Shown piece by piece: positions 1 through 10,775 of a stretch of 64,000 nucleotides of DNA. The stretch is from the NCBI GenBank assembly GCA_019163135.1, contig JAFLKR010000003.1, forward strand, positions 17,901 through 81,900, in the 5' to 3' direction. Numbering within the stretch: the first letter of the stretch is position 1; each line of letters begins with the position of its first letter. This DNA comes from Desulfobulbaceae bacterium (lineage in GTDB: Bacteria > Desulfobacterota > Desulfobulbia > Desulfobulbales > Desulfobulbaceae). Below the pieces are notes generated by a model. That model was not told the origin of the DNA. It saw nothing but the letters and a program-made list of their open reading frames with translations, and searched no databases. A program made the translations under genes and the position numbers.

Positions 1-2388
1 ATGGTTGATGGAGAGCGGGCCCAGTCCTTCGCGCAGGCTGGCCACGGTGGAGAGCGGGACCAACTGGCCCTGGCTCGAGCGGATATGGAGCAGGTCGAGG
101 GCGGCGGGATCGGACTGGAATTGTTTTTGGAATTCAACAATCACGCTGTATTGGTCGTTGGCGCCGAAGATGGTGGAGACGTCGCGTTCGCCGTAGGCGC
201 TGTACAGGGTGTTTTCGATTTGCTCAGGCGAGACGCCGAGCAGCAGGGCCCGATTGCGGTCGATCACCACATTGAGTTCCGGGTTGTCCATCTGCAGGTC
301 GCTGGAGACATCGATCAGGCCGGGGGCGTCAACCATGGCGCGTTCGAGTTGGCGGGAGACCGCATACAGCTGGTCGGGCTCGATCCCCTGCAGGGTTAGC
401 TGGTAGAGGCTGCGGGAGCGCCGTCCGCCGATGGTGATCGGCAGGGGATTGACCAGCATAGCGCGGATCCCAGGGATCTGGTTGAGTTTGGGCCGCAGGT
501 GCTGGATAACCTGATCGGCGCTCAGCGCCCGTTCGGAGCGGGGTTTGAGGATGAACATCATGAATCCGGTGGTGTTGACGCTGATCATGAAGCGGTCGAT
601 ATTGGGGTCCTGCTGGGCAATGGCCCCCAGTTGCATCATGTGTTCCATCAGGTTGGACCAGGCAATGCCCTGGTCGGTCTGGGTGGAGACCATGATGAAG
701 CCGCGGTCTTCCGAGGGGATAAAACCTTTGGGCACGGTTAGGAAGAGTTGGACCGTGGCCGCGAGGAGTACCAGGGAAATCACCATGGTGGTCCGTTTGC
801 AGCGCAGCACGGCCAGCAGGCTGCGGTCGTACCAGCCCACCATCCGCTGGTAGCCGGCCTCGGTCCATTGATAGAGTCGGCCGTGCTCACTGTGGCCGCC
901 TTCTTTGAGGAAACGGCTGCAGAGCATGGGCACCAGGGTCAGGCTGATCACGCCGCTGACCAGCACCGCGACGCCGATGGTCACCGAAAATTCGCGGAAC
1001 AGCCGGCCCATGAGTCCGCCGAGAAAGAGCAGGGGAATGAAGATCGCCACCAGCGACAGGGTCATGGAGATGATGGTGAAGGTGACCTCATGGGCGCCAT
1101 CCAGGGCCGCCTGCATGCGGTTTTTGCCCATCTCCAGGTGGCGGACAATGTTTTCGAGCACCACAATGGAGTCGTCGACCACAAAGCCCACCGCCAGGGT
1201 CAGGGCCATCAGCGACATGTTGTTGAGGCTGTAGCCGAGCAGATAGATCACCGCAAAGGTGCCGATCACCGACATCGGCAGCGACAGGCTGGGGATGAGC
1301 GTGGCGCTGAAGTTGCGGATGAAGAGAAATATCACCAGTACCACCAGCGCCAGGGTCAGCAGCAGGGTGAACTGGATATCCTCAGCCGAGGCCTTGATCG
1401 CCAGACTGCCGTCGCGCAGGGTGGCCAGTTGGATTGAGGCGGGCAGGCTCTCGGCGAGTTTGGGCAGGAGGGCCTTGACGGCGTCGGCCACCTCGATGGT
1501 ATTCATGCCCGGCTGCTTTTCGATAGCCAGGAAGATCGATCGCGCCTTGGTGTCGGGGGTGAAGAACCAGGCGCCGGACTGGTCGTTTTCGACGCTGTCG
1601 ATCACCTCTGCCACCTCAGCCAGGCGGATGGGTCGGTGATTGCGGACCGCGACTACGATTTCCTTGTACTGCTCGGCCACCTTGAGCTGGCCGTTGGCCT
1701 GGAGGGTGAGATTGCGGTGCGGGCCGATCAGCTGGCCCATGGGCTGGTTGGCGTTCTGGGCGCTGACGGCTTTGGCGACTTCATCGCCATCGAGGTCCAA
1801 TCCCTTGAGCGCCTGCGGGTCGAGCTGGACGCGGACCGCATATTTCTGGGTGCCGCGCAGGGTGACCTGGGACACGCCGTTGATCATCGACAAACGCTGG
1901 CTCATGGTCTGGCCGTACTGGTCAAGCAGGGAGAGCGGCAGGGTCGGACTGCTGAGCGAGATGAACAGAATCGGGTCAACGGCCGGGTTGGTCTTGCGGA
2001 ACGAGGGCGGCGCAGGCATGCCGTCGGGCAGATTGCGGGCCGCCAGCGAAATGGCGGTCTGCACATCCTGCGCGGCGGCGTCGATATCGCGCTCCAGGGA
2101 AAACTGGAGGGTGATTTGGGTGCCGCCGACCGTGCTTACCGAGCTCATCGAATCGATGCCGGCAATGGTGGCGAACTGTTTTTCCAGGACCGTGGCCACG
2201 GTCGAGGCCATGGTGTCCGGGCTGGCGCCGGGCAGGGTGGCGTTGACCAGGATGGTCGGGAAATCGACGTTGGGCAGGTCGCTGATTGCCAGCTGCTTAT
2301 AGCCGATCAGGCCGGCCAGGAGGATGCTGACCATCACCAGCACGGTCATGACCGGCCGACGAATAAAGAGCGCGGAAATCCCGGTCAT
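1..2388 (-). CDS. RND efflux transporter permease (AcrB/MdtB-type), truncated at the left window edge
   Basis: Minus-strand translation from ATG at 2388: MTGISALFIRRPVMTVLVMVSILLAGLIGYKQLAISDLPNVDFPTILVNATLPGASPDTMASTVATVLEKQFATIAGIDSMSSVSTVGGTQITLQF, typical RND N-terminus. Open to window edge, so absent from the ORF track. ATGA overlap with upstream MFP gene. Confidence 0.93.
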   Translation of the reverse strand, partial: MTGISALFIRRPVMTVLVMVSILLAGLIGYKQLAISDLPNVDFPTILVNATLPGASPDTMASTVATVLEKQFATIAGIDSMSSVSTVGGTQITLQFSLERDIDAAAQDVQTAISLAARNLPDGMPAPPSFRKTNPAVDPILFISLSSPTLPLSLLDQYGQTMSQRLSMINGVSQVTLRGTQKYAVRVQLDPQALKGLDLDGDEVAKAVSAQNANQPMGQLIGPHRNLTLQANGQLKVAEQYKEIVVAVRNHRPIRLAEVAEVIDSVENDQSGAWFFTPDTKARSIFLAIEKQPGMNTIEVADAVKALLPKLAESLPASIQLATLRDGSLAIKASAEDIQFTLLLTLALVVLVIFLFIRNFSATLIPSLSLPMSVIGTFAVIYLLGYSLNNMSLMALTLAVGFVVDDSIVVLENIVRHLEMGKNRMQAALDGAHEVTFTIISMTLSLVAIFIPLLFLGGLMGRLFREFSVTIGVAVLVSGVISLTLVPMLCSRFLKEGGHSEHGRLYQWTEAGYQRMVGWYDRSLLAVLRCKRTTMVISLVLLAATVQLFLTVPKGFIPSEDRGFIMVSTQTDQGIAWSNLMEHMMQLGAIAQQDPNIDRFMISVNTTGFMMFILKPRSERALSADQVIQHLRPKLNQIPGIRAMLVNPLPITIGGRRSRSLYQLTLQGIEPDQLYAVSRQLERAMVDAPGLIDVSSDLQMDNPELNVVIDRNRALLLGVSPEQIENTLYSAYGERDVSTIFGANDQYSVIVEFQKQFQSDPAALDLLHIRSSQGQLVPLSTVASLREGLGPLSINH

Positions 2389-3617
2389 TGCTGGCCTCTC
2401 GCCTTGCTGTCGCCGGATTTGACGCCTTGCGGATCATCTTCGGCCTTGGCCAGGGGAGTGTTTTTGCGTTCTTCGACCTTGACGCCGTCGGCCAGCTGCA
2501 ACTGCCCGTCGGTGACCACCCGTTCCCCTGCCTGGAGTCCGGCCTCGATCACGGTCTCGCCCTGGTAGCGCATGCCCGGAGTCACGCCCCGATATTCGAC
2601 GCGCTGCTCTTCCTTGACCACATAGACATACGGCTCCTTTTGCCCGATCTGGACCGCCTGGGAGGGTACCACGACACAGTCGGGTCGGGTGGCGAGCTGG
2701 ATCCGGACATCAACGAGTCGGCCCGGCCAGAGGGCCTTGTCGGTGTTGGCAAAACTGGCTTTGAGCCGGATAACGCCAGTGGTGGGGTCCACGGTATTGT
2801 CGATGAAGGAGAGCGAGCCGGTGAGCCGCTTACCGCCGGTATTTTTGGCCACTGCCAGCACCTTGAGGGTTCCAGCGGCCTGGTAGGTATTGATAGCTTG
2901 GAGTTGCTGACCGGGAACGGTGAAGGTGGTCAGGATTGGCTGCATCTGATTGATAATGACCATGGGAGTGTCGGCGTTGGCCTTGATCAGGTTGCCCTGA
3001 TCGGTGCGGATCTCCCCGGTGCGGCCGGCCAGCGGTGAGCGGATGGTACAATAATCGAGTTCCAGACGAGCGGCCTCCACTGCGGCCTGATCCCCCTGCA
3101 CGGTGGCAATGAGGGTGGCCACTTTGGTGGCAGCTTGATCGGCCTGTTCGGCGGAAACATACCCTTTCTGGGCGGCCAGGGCATAGCGTTCTCCCGCCCG
3201 GCGGGCGTTCTCCAGTTCGGCCTTGTCCCGGGCCAGCGCAGCTTCCATTTTGGCCAGATTGGCGGCAAAGGGCCGGGCGTCGATGGTGAAGAGCAGCGCG
3301 CCGGCCTTGACCTCGTCGCCTTCCTTGAAATGGACCGACTTGAGGGTTCCGGTCACTTGGGAACGAACTTCCACCGAGGCAAAGGCTTCGACATGGCCGG
3401 TGGCATCGATCTCAACCGGCAGGGTCTTTTGCTGGCTGGTTGCGATGGTCACCGGCACCGCGGTTTTCTTTTTCTGTCCGCCTTTGGGACCCTCGTTTTT
3501 TTTATCTGAGGAACAACCCGGCAGCAGGAGGAGGGCGCAGCTGATGAGCACCAGGAGCAGAAAAAGAATACAATAAGGTCGGGATGCGGGACCACGTGAA
3601 CTGGGGGCGGAGATCAT
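2385..3617 (-). CDS. RND efflux periplasmic adaptor (membrane fusion protein, HlyD/MdtA-like)
   Basis: Signal/lipobox LLPGCSS; VPVTIATSQQKTLPVEIDATGHVEAFASVEVRSQVTGTLKSVHFKEGDEVKAGALLFTIDARPF typical MFP. Confidence 0.93.
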   Translation of the reverse strand: MISAPSSRGPASRPYCILFLLLVLISCALLLLPGCSSDKKNEGPKGGQKKKTAVPVTIATSQQKTLPVEIDATGHVEAFASVEVRSQVTGTLKSVHFKEGDEVKAGALLFTIDARPFAANLAKMEAALARDKAELENARRAGERYALAAQKGYVSAEQADQAATKVATLIATVQGDQAAVEAARLELDYCTIRSPLAGRTGEIRTDQGNLIKANADTPMVIINQMQPILTTFTVPGQQLQAINTYQAAGTLKVLAVAKNTGGKRLTGSLSFIDNTVDPTTGVIRLKASFANTDKALWPGRLVDVRIQLATRPDCVVVPSQAVQIGQKEPYVYVVKEEQRVEYRGVTPGMRYQGETVIEAGLQAGERVVTDGQLQLADGVKVEERKNTPLAKAEDDPQGVKSGDSKARGQQ

Positions 3618-5107
3618 AGGGTGTTCCTTGCTGCGGGGGTGTTTTGCGGATCAATAGTGGGAGGGGGAGAGGTTGGGTCGGTCTCGGTTTGCCAGCCGCC
3701 GCCCAGAGACTTGTACAAGGCGACCAGGTCGACCGCCAGCCGCTGGTCGCTCAGGGCAAGTTTGTCCTGGGACTGGTACAAGGCGTTTTCGCTCTGCAAT
3801 ACATTGAGAAAGGTGGTCAGGCCCGCTTTATACTGCCCCCTGGCAATGACCACGGCGCGTTGGCTGGTGACCACGGCCTCGCTCAACATGGTGCGGGTGG
3901 TCTGTTCGCGGTCCAAGGCGACCAAGGCATTTTCGGCCTCTGCCAAGGCCGCCAGCACCGTTTTTTCATAGGTGATCCGGGCACGATCGCGGCGGGCCTC
4001 GGTGATTTCGATCCCCGCTCTGGCACGGCCGCCATCGAAGAGCGGCCACTGCACTGCCGGTCCGGCTGCCCAGAAGCGACTGCCGGTGCTGACGAGATCC
4101 CCCAGGGAGGTGCTTTGAAGGCCGATCAGGGCAGAGAGCGAGAAGCGGGGGAACAGTTCGGCGGTGGCAACGCCCACCGTGGCGGTGGCTGCTGCCAGTT
4201 GTCGTTCGGCGCTGCGGATATCGGGACGTTGCCGGAGCAGGTCCGAGGGCAGGGTGGCGGGCAGTTGCGGCGGTAACGGCGGGACGGGTGTCACCTTGCT
4301 CAGCGCCGCCTTTAAGGATTTCGGCTGTTGCCCCAGCAGCAGCGCCAATTGGTGCATGGCCTGGGTGGAGGTACTTTCCAGAGCAGGAACCTGGGATTTG
4401 ATCAGGGAGAGCTGGGTCTCGGCCTGGACGATTTCCAGTTCGCCGCCCAGGCCGATCTGGAATTTGTTGCGAACCAGTTCCACGGTCTGTTCCTGGGTGC
4501 GGATATTATCCAGAGCTATGGCCAGCCGCAGTTGGCTGGCGCGGAGTTCGAGATAATTCCTGGCCACTTCGGCCTCCAGGGTGACCAGGACATCCCGCCG
4601 GTCTTCCACGGTGGCGGCGAGGTTGGCATCGGCGGCTTCGACTTGACGACGAATACCGCCGAAGATATCAAGCTCCCAGCCGGCATCGAAATTCGCCTGG
4701 TACAAAGTCTGGGAGTTGCTGTCGGAGGCGATGTTTTCGCTGCGTCGACTGTTCATGGCGCTGCCGCCGACGTCAAGGGAGGGGAGCGCCGCGGCCACAG
4801 TGAGCTGACGCTGGGCTCTGGCCTCGCGGATGCGGGTTTCGGCGATGCGAAGTTCAAGGTTGGCGGCTGCGGCTCTTGCGATCAGCGAGTCCAGCACCGG
4901 ATCGCGGAACAGGGACCACCATTGCTGGATCGCTGCATCGGTGGTCATCCGAATCGCTCCAGAGGCGTCCCCCCATTGGGAGGGCATATCCGGCTGAGGG
5001 GTCTGGAAATCAGGGCCGACCGGAGTGCAGGCGCCGAGGCTGGCGATTACGGCCCAGACGGCTAACCGCAGGGGCAGGGCTCTTCTGCTTGTAGTAACGA
5101 CGCTCAC
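3614..5107 (-). CDS. Outer membrane efflux lipoprotein, NodT/OprM family
   Basis: ORF 3614..5224; GTG start at 5107 preferred (GGGAG upstream, then lipoprotein signal VVTTSRRALPLRLAVWAVIASLGAC); TPVGPDFQTPQPDMPSQW and C-terminal YKSLGGGW typical of NodT. Confidence 0.88.
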   Translation of the reverse strand: MSVVTTSRRALPLRLAVWAVIASLGACTPVGPDFQTPQPDMPSQWGDASGAIRMTTDAAIQQWWSLFRDPVLDSLIARAAAANLELRIAETRIREARAQRQLTVAAALPSLDVGGSAMNSRRSENIASDSNSQTLYQANFDAGWELDIFGGIRRQVEAADANLAATVEDRRDVLVTLEAEVARNYLELRASQLRLAIALDNIRTQEQTVELVRNKFQIGLGGELEIVQAETQLSLIKSQVPALESTSTQAMHQLALLLGQQPKSLKAALSKVTPVPPLPPQLPATLPSDLLRQRPDIRSAERQLAAATATVGVATAELFPRFSLSALIGLQSTSLGDLVSTGSRFWAAGPAVQWPLFDGGRARAGIEITEARRDRARITYEKTVLAALAEAENALVALDREQTTRTMLSEAVVTSQRAVVIARGQYKAGLTTFLNVLQSENALYQSQDKLALSDQRLAVDLVALYKSLGGGWQTETDPTSPPPTIDPQNTPAARNTL

Positions 5108-5455
5108 GGGTATCTCCCTGAACCATGGACGATTGCTGATGTGTACGAGAATGGCTTCAAGGATTGCAACCCAGATATCTGACTGAGGCCTTCTTCGGAA
5201 ATAATCCGGTATGCATTGTTTCACCGCAAATAAGAAAAATTACCTGAAACTTTTTGTTTTCACAAGAAAATTGAAGTCTTCACCCTGGTGGTTTCTGTAC
5301 GGGGCAAGCTTGACGAAAGGTCGCACATGACTGTATCCGAAGGCCGAGTTGCAAAAGGCCGGGGAAGTGGACCGGTTTCCTGCGATACTTCATGGGGTTG
5401 TTATGTATCTACTTGTAATGTAATTGAAAAATTTCAGTGCCGTTTTTCGCCTTGT

Positions 5456-5506
5456 TTGTTAGAAAAGTGTTAGGGTACCGTTTTTTTGATGTCATAATTG
5501 TGTTAG
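5456..5506 (+). promoter_or_regulatory. Two tandem Pho-box-like direct repeats
   Basis: TTGTTAG-AAAA-GTGTTAG (5456-5473) and ATGTCAT-AATT-GTGTTAG (5489-5506): 7-mer/4-nt/7-mer, 11-bp period like CTGTCAT-N4-CTGTCAY, upstream of DUF47-pit. Confidence 0.5.
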
Positions 5507-5666
5507 AACGGTAAAGTCGTTGCGGCTTAAGGCAGGCAAATTCTGTTTGCCGGAGGTGGGGCTCCGTGTGTTGCTCTGGGATGATAACGTCCTTTATTTT
5601 TTAGTTCTGTTGGCCTTGAAGAGCCAGTTAAAAGCACCCGAATTTTGAAAGGAAAAGGAAACAATT

Positions 5667-6311
5667 ATGAACCTTGGTTTTCTCGCCAAAATACTGCCGC
5701 CGCCCGAGAACAAATTTTATCAACATTTTGAAAATGGGGCCGAGGTCTGCGAACTATCTTCCCAACTGTTTTATCAAATTGTCCATTCTGATCTGAAAGA
5801 GCGGGAAGAGTATCTAATCCATGCCAAAACCTACAAGCGAAGGGCCGTTGAATCCATGGAAGGCAGCCTGTCGCTGCTCAATGCTTCCTTTATCACCCCG
5901 ATTGACCGGGAAGATATTCAGCTGATATCGACCTACCTCTACAAAAGTACCAAGGTTATTCTCAAGGCCTGCGTCAACCTGCGGATTTACAAGATCGATT
6001 CCTACAACGATATAGTCAAGAAGCAGGCGGAGATTTTACTCAAAGCGGCGGAAGAACTGCGGACTATTATCTCCATGTTGAAGAATAACGCGCCGTTGAA
6101 AGATATCACCGCCTGCAACTACCGGATCAAGGATATTGAAAACCGCGGCGACGAGATTCTATTTACCGCCACGGAAGAGCTTTTTTCCGGCAAATACGAC
6201 GCGCTGTACGTGCTTAAATTGCGGGACATTTATAAGGGCATTGAAAATGCGCTGGATATATGTTCGGTCATTTCCGATCTCATTATCAATATCGCCCTTA
6301 AGCATAGTTGA
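5667..6311 (+). CDS. DUF47 family (PhoU-like) phosphate transport accessory protein
   Basis: All-helical PhoU-like sequence, immediately upstream of a Pit transporter; SD AAGGAAAAGG. Confidence 0.88.
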   Translation: MNLGFLAKILPPPENKFYQHFENGAEVCELSSQLFYQIVHSDLKEREEYLIHAKTYKRRAVESMEGSLSLLNASFITPIDREDIQLISTYLYKSTKVILKACVNLRIYKIDSYNDIVKKQAEILLKAAEELRTIISMLKNNAPLKDITACNYRIKDIENRGDEILFTATEELFSGKYDALYVLKLRDIYKGIENALDICSVISDLIINIALKHS

Positions 6312-6388
6312 GCTGTCCCTATTGTTTTTCCGAACGAGGGAAGCGTATTGCCGCTCATGATAGCATCACGGAAAAAGGAAGAGAATAA

Positions 6389-7372
6389 ATGGTTCTGACC
6401 CTGCTTATCTTTGTTATCGTCATTGCCCTGGTGTTTGAATATATCAACGGGTTTCACGATTCCGCCAACGCCATCGCCACCGTGGTATCAACCAAGGTCC
6501 TGAGTGCCCGTACAGCCGTCATCTATGCCGGGGTCCTTAACATGGTCGGCGCTTTTTTTGGCACCCATGTCGCCAGCACGGTCGGCAAAGGGATTATAAC
6601 GACGGGAAGCGTAACCCAGGGGGTGATTCTCTGCGCCCTGCTTTCGGCCATCATTTGGAATCTGATAACTTGGTATTACGGCATTCCCTCGAGCTCTTCC
6701 CATGCTTTGATCGGAGGATTGATTGGGGCAGGACTCTCAAAAGCCGGCTATGGCGTCGTTCAGATTCACGGCGTCACTCAAAAAGTAATCCTGCCGATGA
6801 TTACTTCGCCGCTCTTAGGTTTTATTATCGGTTTTTTGTGCATGGTGTTGATTTTATGGCTGTGCGCCAAGGCAAGTCCCAGTACGGCCAATCGCTATTT
6901 CAAAAAACTGCAACTGGTGTCTTCAGGCATCATGGCCTTGAGTCATGGCACCAACGATGCCCAGAAAACCATGGGAATTATCACCCTGGCCCTGGTGAGT
7001 TATGGTGCCCTGCCCACCTTTGAGGTGCCATTCTGGGTTATTTTCGGTTGCGCGGTGACCATGGGACTGGGCACCATGGGCGGCGGGTTGCGGATTATCC
7101 GCACCATGGGGACCAAAATGATAAAACTCAAACCTGTGCATGGGTTTGCTGCCGAAACTTCTGCCGCCATCGTCATTCTTAGTGCTTCCCATTTCGGTAT
7201 TCCGGTCAGCACCACCCATGTTATTTCCACCTCCATCATGGGGGTCGGCAGCACCAGGGGCATTCATGCCTTGAAGTGGGGCGTCGTCGGCAACATCGTC
7301 CTGGCCTGGGTCCTTACCATCCCCGTCTGCATGGTCATCGCCGCCGTGCTCTACCGCATCCTGCCGGTGTAA
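6389..7372 (+). CDS. Inorganic phosphate transporter, PiT family
   Basis: FEYINGFHDSANAIATVVSTKVL and MALSHGTNDAQKTMGIITLAL, PiT signature repeats. Confidence 0.95.
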   Translation: MVLTLLIFVIVIALVFEYINGFHDSANAIATVVSTKVLSARTAVIYAGVLNMVGAFFGTHVASTVGKGIITTGSVTQGVILCALLSAIIWNLITWYYGIPSSSSHALIGGLIGAGLSKAGYGVVQIHGVTQKVILPMITSPLLGFIIGFLCMVLILWLCAKASPSTANRYFKKLQLVSSGIMALSHGTNDAQKTMGIITLALVSYGALPTFEVPFWVIFGCAVTMGLGTMGGGLRIIRTMGTKMIKLKPVHGFAAETSAAIVILSASHFGIPVSTTHVISTSIMGVGSTRGIHALKWGVVGNIVLAWVLTIPVCMVIAAVLYRILPV

Positions 7373-7922
7373 CCGCAGTTCGGATTGATCGTATTGAATG
7401 CAGCTTTTTTCAAGTTAGCCGTAGGGTAACTTCTCCTGGTGATTGCCAATTTGGGTACCATGGCAGTTTAGCGGTGCGCTTCTGGTAGGCTCCGGGTGGG
7501 CCGGGTAACCTGCAGAGCCTTTTCATAATCCCCCGTGTCCCCGGTCGGTCTTCTCTATTCGTCGCAAAATACCCCCTGTTTTTTCCCGTTTTCCCCATGG
7601 GCTCGCCTTAGTATCTTTTAGAAAAAACCTTGAACATCTTGCATCTCATCTTCTGGCTATCTTTGGCTGCGGTTTTGCGCTGGTCACCACAACCAAATCT
7701 GACCCAAACCTGAGCGCAATTTTGTCCAGGTTGTTTGCGAACAGGCCCTTAGATTCCCTGTTGTCGTCCTCTGATAGCAAAGCGCATAATCCCCGTTGAT
7801 TTACAACCCAAGGGCGCATCGCTATGAGGCGACGAAACATGATCGAAGCGGCCGGCCGGTGCCGATTTTTCAATGGATTGTGCGCAGATTAACGAGTATC
7901 ATTTTTCCTTAAGGAGACGATG

Positions 7923-10775
7923 ATGAGCGTGCTGTCGCAGACCTGCCTTGGGGCACGGTCTTTACTTCATCAATCCCCATCTTCAGCCGACCGGAGCACT
8001 GCAGAGGAAAGCAGAAATGGACCCAGGAAAATCGGTCTGCAACGGGAAAAGCTTCATTCGAGAGCAAAATCTGGGGGCAGCCTTGCGAACGATCAAAAAA
8101 AAGCAGAGCTTCCTTTCGATAAGGCGACGAGATTTTTTCTGATGAAAACACCGCATGAACGAACCAAGGGATCGCCTCGTGAGAATCCTGCTTCCCGATC
8201 GCTGAGAATCAGGCTGCTCATCATCGCCGCCCTGACCTTGCTGGCGGTGGTGATTATTGCCTTCGTTGGTGATCAGATCACCCTGATGCTGCACCGGAAG
8301 CATCAACTACCGGTCACCGACAACCTGGCGGTGGAAATCAATACGTTCATTGCCCGGTATTATGCCCATTCCGTGCAGGGCTTGGCGACTTCAGGGGAGA
8401 TTGTCGAGGTCTGCACCGGTCGAAATCGCGTCGATAATGACTCCCTGCTCAGCGTGTTGAATACCGCCCGGGGGGCGCTGGACGTCAGTTTTGTCTTTGT
8501 CATGAATACCGCCGGCACCGTCATCGGCAGTTCGACTTCGCCGGAAGAAACGAGTCTCACCGGTCATCAATACCCCTTCCGTCCTTATTTTATCCAAGCT
8601 GTCGCTGGTTCGTCCGCTCTCTATCCCGCCGTCGGAGTCACTACTAAACGCAAAGGGTTCTATTTCAGCGCCCCGGTCTACGCTGCAGATAACCGCACAC
8701 CGGTGGGCGTGGTGGTGATCAAGACCAAAAGCGAGTCGATCGATACCCTTTTTACCGCGTTGCGGGGTAAACTGGAGGCCCTCCTGCTCTCCCCGGACGG
8801 GGTGGTCTTTGCCTCCACCCATGAGGATTGGAACTTCCGGACCGCCTGGCCGCTTTCGCCGAATCGTTTGGCGGAGGTCAAAGCCAGCAAGCAGTTCGGT
8901 GATTATAAGCTGCAACCTTTGCATTTCTCCTTACAGGAGGCCACCGCGCATCATAACGGCATCCGTCATACCGTTGTCTCGCATCCGCTGGAGATCGAAG
9001 GCTGGCGGATCGTCACCCTCAAATCGGTGCCCTTTCCCTGGGCAGAGGTGCTGTTGCTCGGCTGCATTGTGGTTTCCATCGGTATCCTCTCCGGTGTGGT
9101 CGTCCGACATGGATATAAAGAACAACAACTGACCGGACAGGTGCTGGCCGGCCAGGAGGTCAGTAACCAGGTTAAAGCCGCGCATCGGGCATCGGTCCGT
9201 GAGTTGGAAACCATCTTCAGTGCCAGCCTGGTCGGCATTATCCTGGTTCGGGATGGCCGGGTGGTCAATGCCAACCGGCGGATGACCGAGATGTTCGGGT
9301 ATAGCCGCAAGGAATTCCTGGAGGGGGATATTCGGCAGTTGTTCACCGGTAGACGCGCCTTTCGACGGTTTGTCCAGCGGCATTTGCATCAGTTGATTGA
9401 AAGCGATGTCGAGCAGGTGGAATATCAGCTTAAGCGAAAAAACGGCACGGTCCTTCCCTGCACCCTCAGCGGCAAGGCGATCGACCCCAAGAATCTGGCC
9501 AAGGGAACCGTGTGGGTCGTCGAGGATATTTCTCGGAGGAAGGCGGCCGAAAAAGAGTTGGAACTGGCCCGTGAGGCAGCGGAGGCCGCCAGTATCGCCA
9601 AGGGAGAATTTCTCGCCAACATGAGCCATGAGATTCGCACGCCCATGAACGGCATCATCGGCCTGGCCAATATCATGCTTCAGGAAGCCATGCCGGATGC
9701 CCAGCGGGAACGGCTGGAACTGATTCGGCGCTCGGCCATCCGGCTGATGACCATCATTAACGATATTCTCGATTTTTCCAAACTTGAGGCCGGGCGCTAT
9801 GAACTGCATCCGCAGCCCTTTTCCCTGCGGGGGGCGATGAAGGAAATTATTCGACCAATGGAACCGACGGTACAGGGAAAGAATCTGCAATTCAGCCTGA
9901 CTGTGGATGCAGCGGTTCCCGATGTGATGGTGGCGGATCAGACCAAGCTCATGCAGGTGCTCACCAACCTGATTGACAACAGCCTGAAATTTACCCGTAA
10001 GGGGCAGATTACCGTTCGGGTCAGTCTTGAGGAAAGCACTATGGCAGCGGAGCAGTCCTTGCTGTTTGAAGTCGCCGATACCGGCATCGGCATTACGCAG
10101 TCCTATCAGGCCAAGGTCTTTGAATCGTTTACGCAGGCCGATTCCTCGCATGCGCGCCAGTTTGGCGGTACCGGCTTAGGCCTGTCGATCTCCAAGGGGC
10201 TGGTGGAGCTCATGGGCGGTCGAATCTGGTTCGACAGTGAGCTTGAGCGGGGCTCCTGCTTTTTTTTCACACTTCCCTTTGTCGCACCGGAAAACGGTCT
10301 TGCACCGACACCCGATGGGTGGGTGCCGCATCTTCAGGAAAATGGTCCGGGCCCCCAGGGGCACGGCCTGCGGATTCTGGTGGCCGAGGACGAATACATC
10401 AACAGCATTCTGATCCGCACCCTGCTGCAGCAGGCAGGATATCACGTCACCATGGTAAAGAATGGCCGGGAGGCTTTGGATGCCTGGCGGGGCGGAGTGT
10501 TCGATTGTATTTTGTTGGATATTCAAATGCCGGAAATGGATGGCTATGAGGTGGTGGCCCGTATTCGGGAGGCCGAAAAAAAAGGTGAACATATTTTGGT
10601 GATCGCTATGACCGCTCATGCCATGAACAGTGACCGGCGCAAATGTCTGGCCGCCGGCATGGATGATTATATTGCTAAGCCGATTGACGGCGCCACTGTG
10701 CTGCATCTTTTGCAGCAGCATCTTTCCGGGCGCCGGGCCGCTGTGGTCGTGGCCGAAGAAATGGAGACCTCATGA
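7923..10775 (+). CDS. Hybrid sensor histidine kinase (Cache-like sensor, PAS, HisKA, HATPase, REC)
   Basis: [24 protein letters not shown] (H box), [24 protein letters not shown], receiver [24 protein letters not shown] at 7911; alternative start at 8142. Confidence 0.92.
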   Translation: MSVLSQTCLGARSLLHQSPSSADRSTAEESRNGPRKIGLQREKLHSRAKSGGSLANDQKKAELPFDKATRFFLMKTPHERTKGSPRENPASRSLRIRLLIIAALTLLAVVIIAFVGDQITLMLHRKHQLPVTDNLAVEINTFIARYYAHSVQGLATSGEIVEVCTGRNRVDNDSLLSVLNTARGALDVSFVFVMNTAGTVIGSSTSPEETSLTGHQYPFRPYFIQAVAGSSALYPAVGVTTKRKGFYFSAPVYAADNRTPVGVVVIKTKSESIDTLFTALRGKLEALLLSPDGVVFASTHEDWNFRTAWPLSPNRLAEVKASKQFGDYKLQPLHFSLQEATAHHNGIRHTVVSHPLEIEGWRIVTLKSVPFPWAEVLLLGCIVVSIGILSGVVVRHGYKEQQLTGQVLAGQEVSNQVKAAHRASVRELETIFSASLVGIILVRDGRVVNANRRMTEMFGYSRKEFLEGDIRQLFTGRRAFRRFVQRHLHQLIESDVEQVEYQLKRKNGTVLPCTLSGKAIDPKNLAKGTVWVVEDISRRKAAEKELELAREAAEAASIAKGEFLANMSHEIRTPMNGIIGLANIMLQEAMPDAQRERLELIRRSAIRLMTIINDILDFSKLEAGRYELHPQPFSLRGAMKEIIRPMEPTVQGKNLQFSLTVDAAVPDVMVADQTKLMQVLTNLIDNSLKFTRKGQITVRVSLEESTMAAEQSLLFEVADTGIGITQSYQAKVFESFTQADSSHARQFGGTGLGLSISKGLVELMGGRIWFDSELERGSCFFFTLPFVAPENGLAPTPDGWVPHLQENGPGPQGHGLRILVAEDEYINSILIRTLLQQAGYHVTMVKNGREALDAWRGGVFDCILLDIQMPEMDGYEVVARIREAEKKGEHILVIAMTAHAMNSDRRKCLAAGMDDYIAKPIDGATVLHLLQQHLSGRRAAVVVAEEMETS

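Noticed and set aside
329-868. Minus-strand 179-aa ORF at left edge
   Set aside because: Out of frame with the RND permease read in another minus-strand frame; composition is typical of a shadow ORF.
5303-5380. Stretch GGGGCAAGCTTGACGAAAGGTCGCAC...GGCCGAGTTGC resembling parts of a GEMM (c-di-GMP/cGAMP) riboswitch
   Set aside because: The GACGCAAAGCC block and the central stem are missing, and the segment lies upstream of the Pho-box-like sites, so it is probably not in the pit leader. A Rfam/Infernal scan would settle it.
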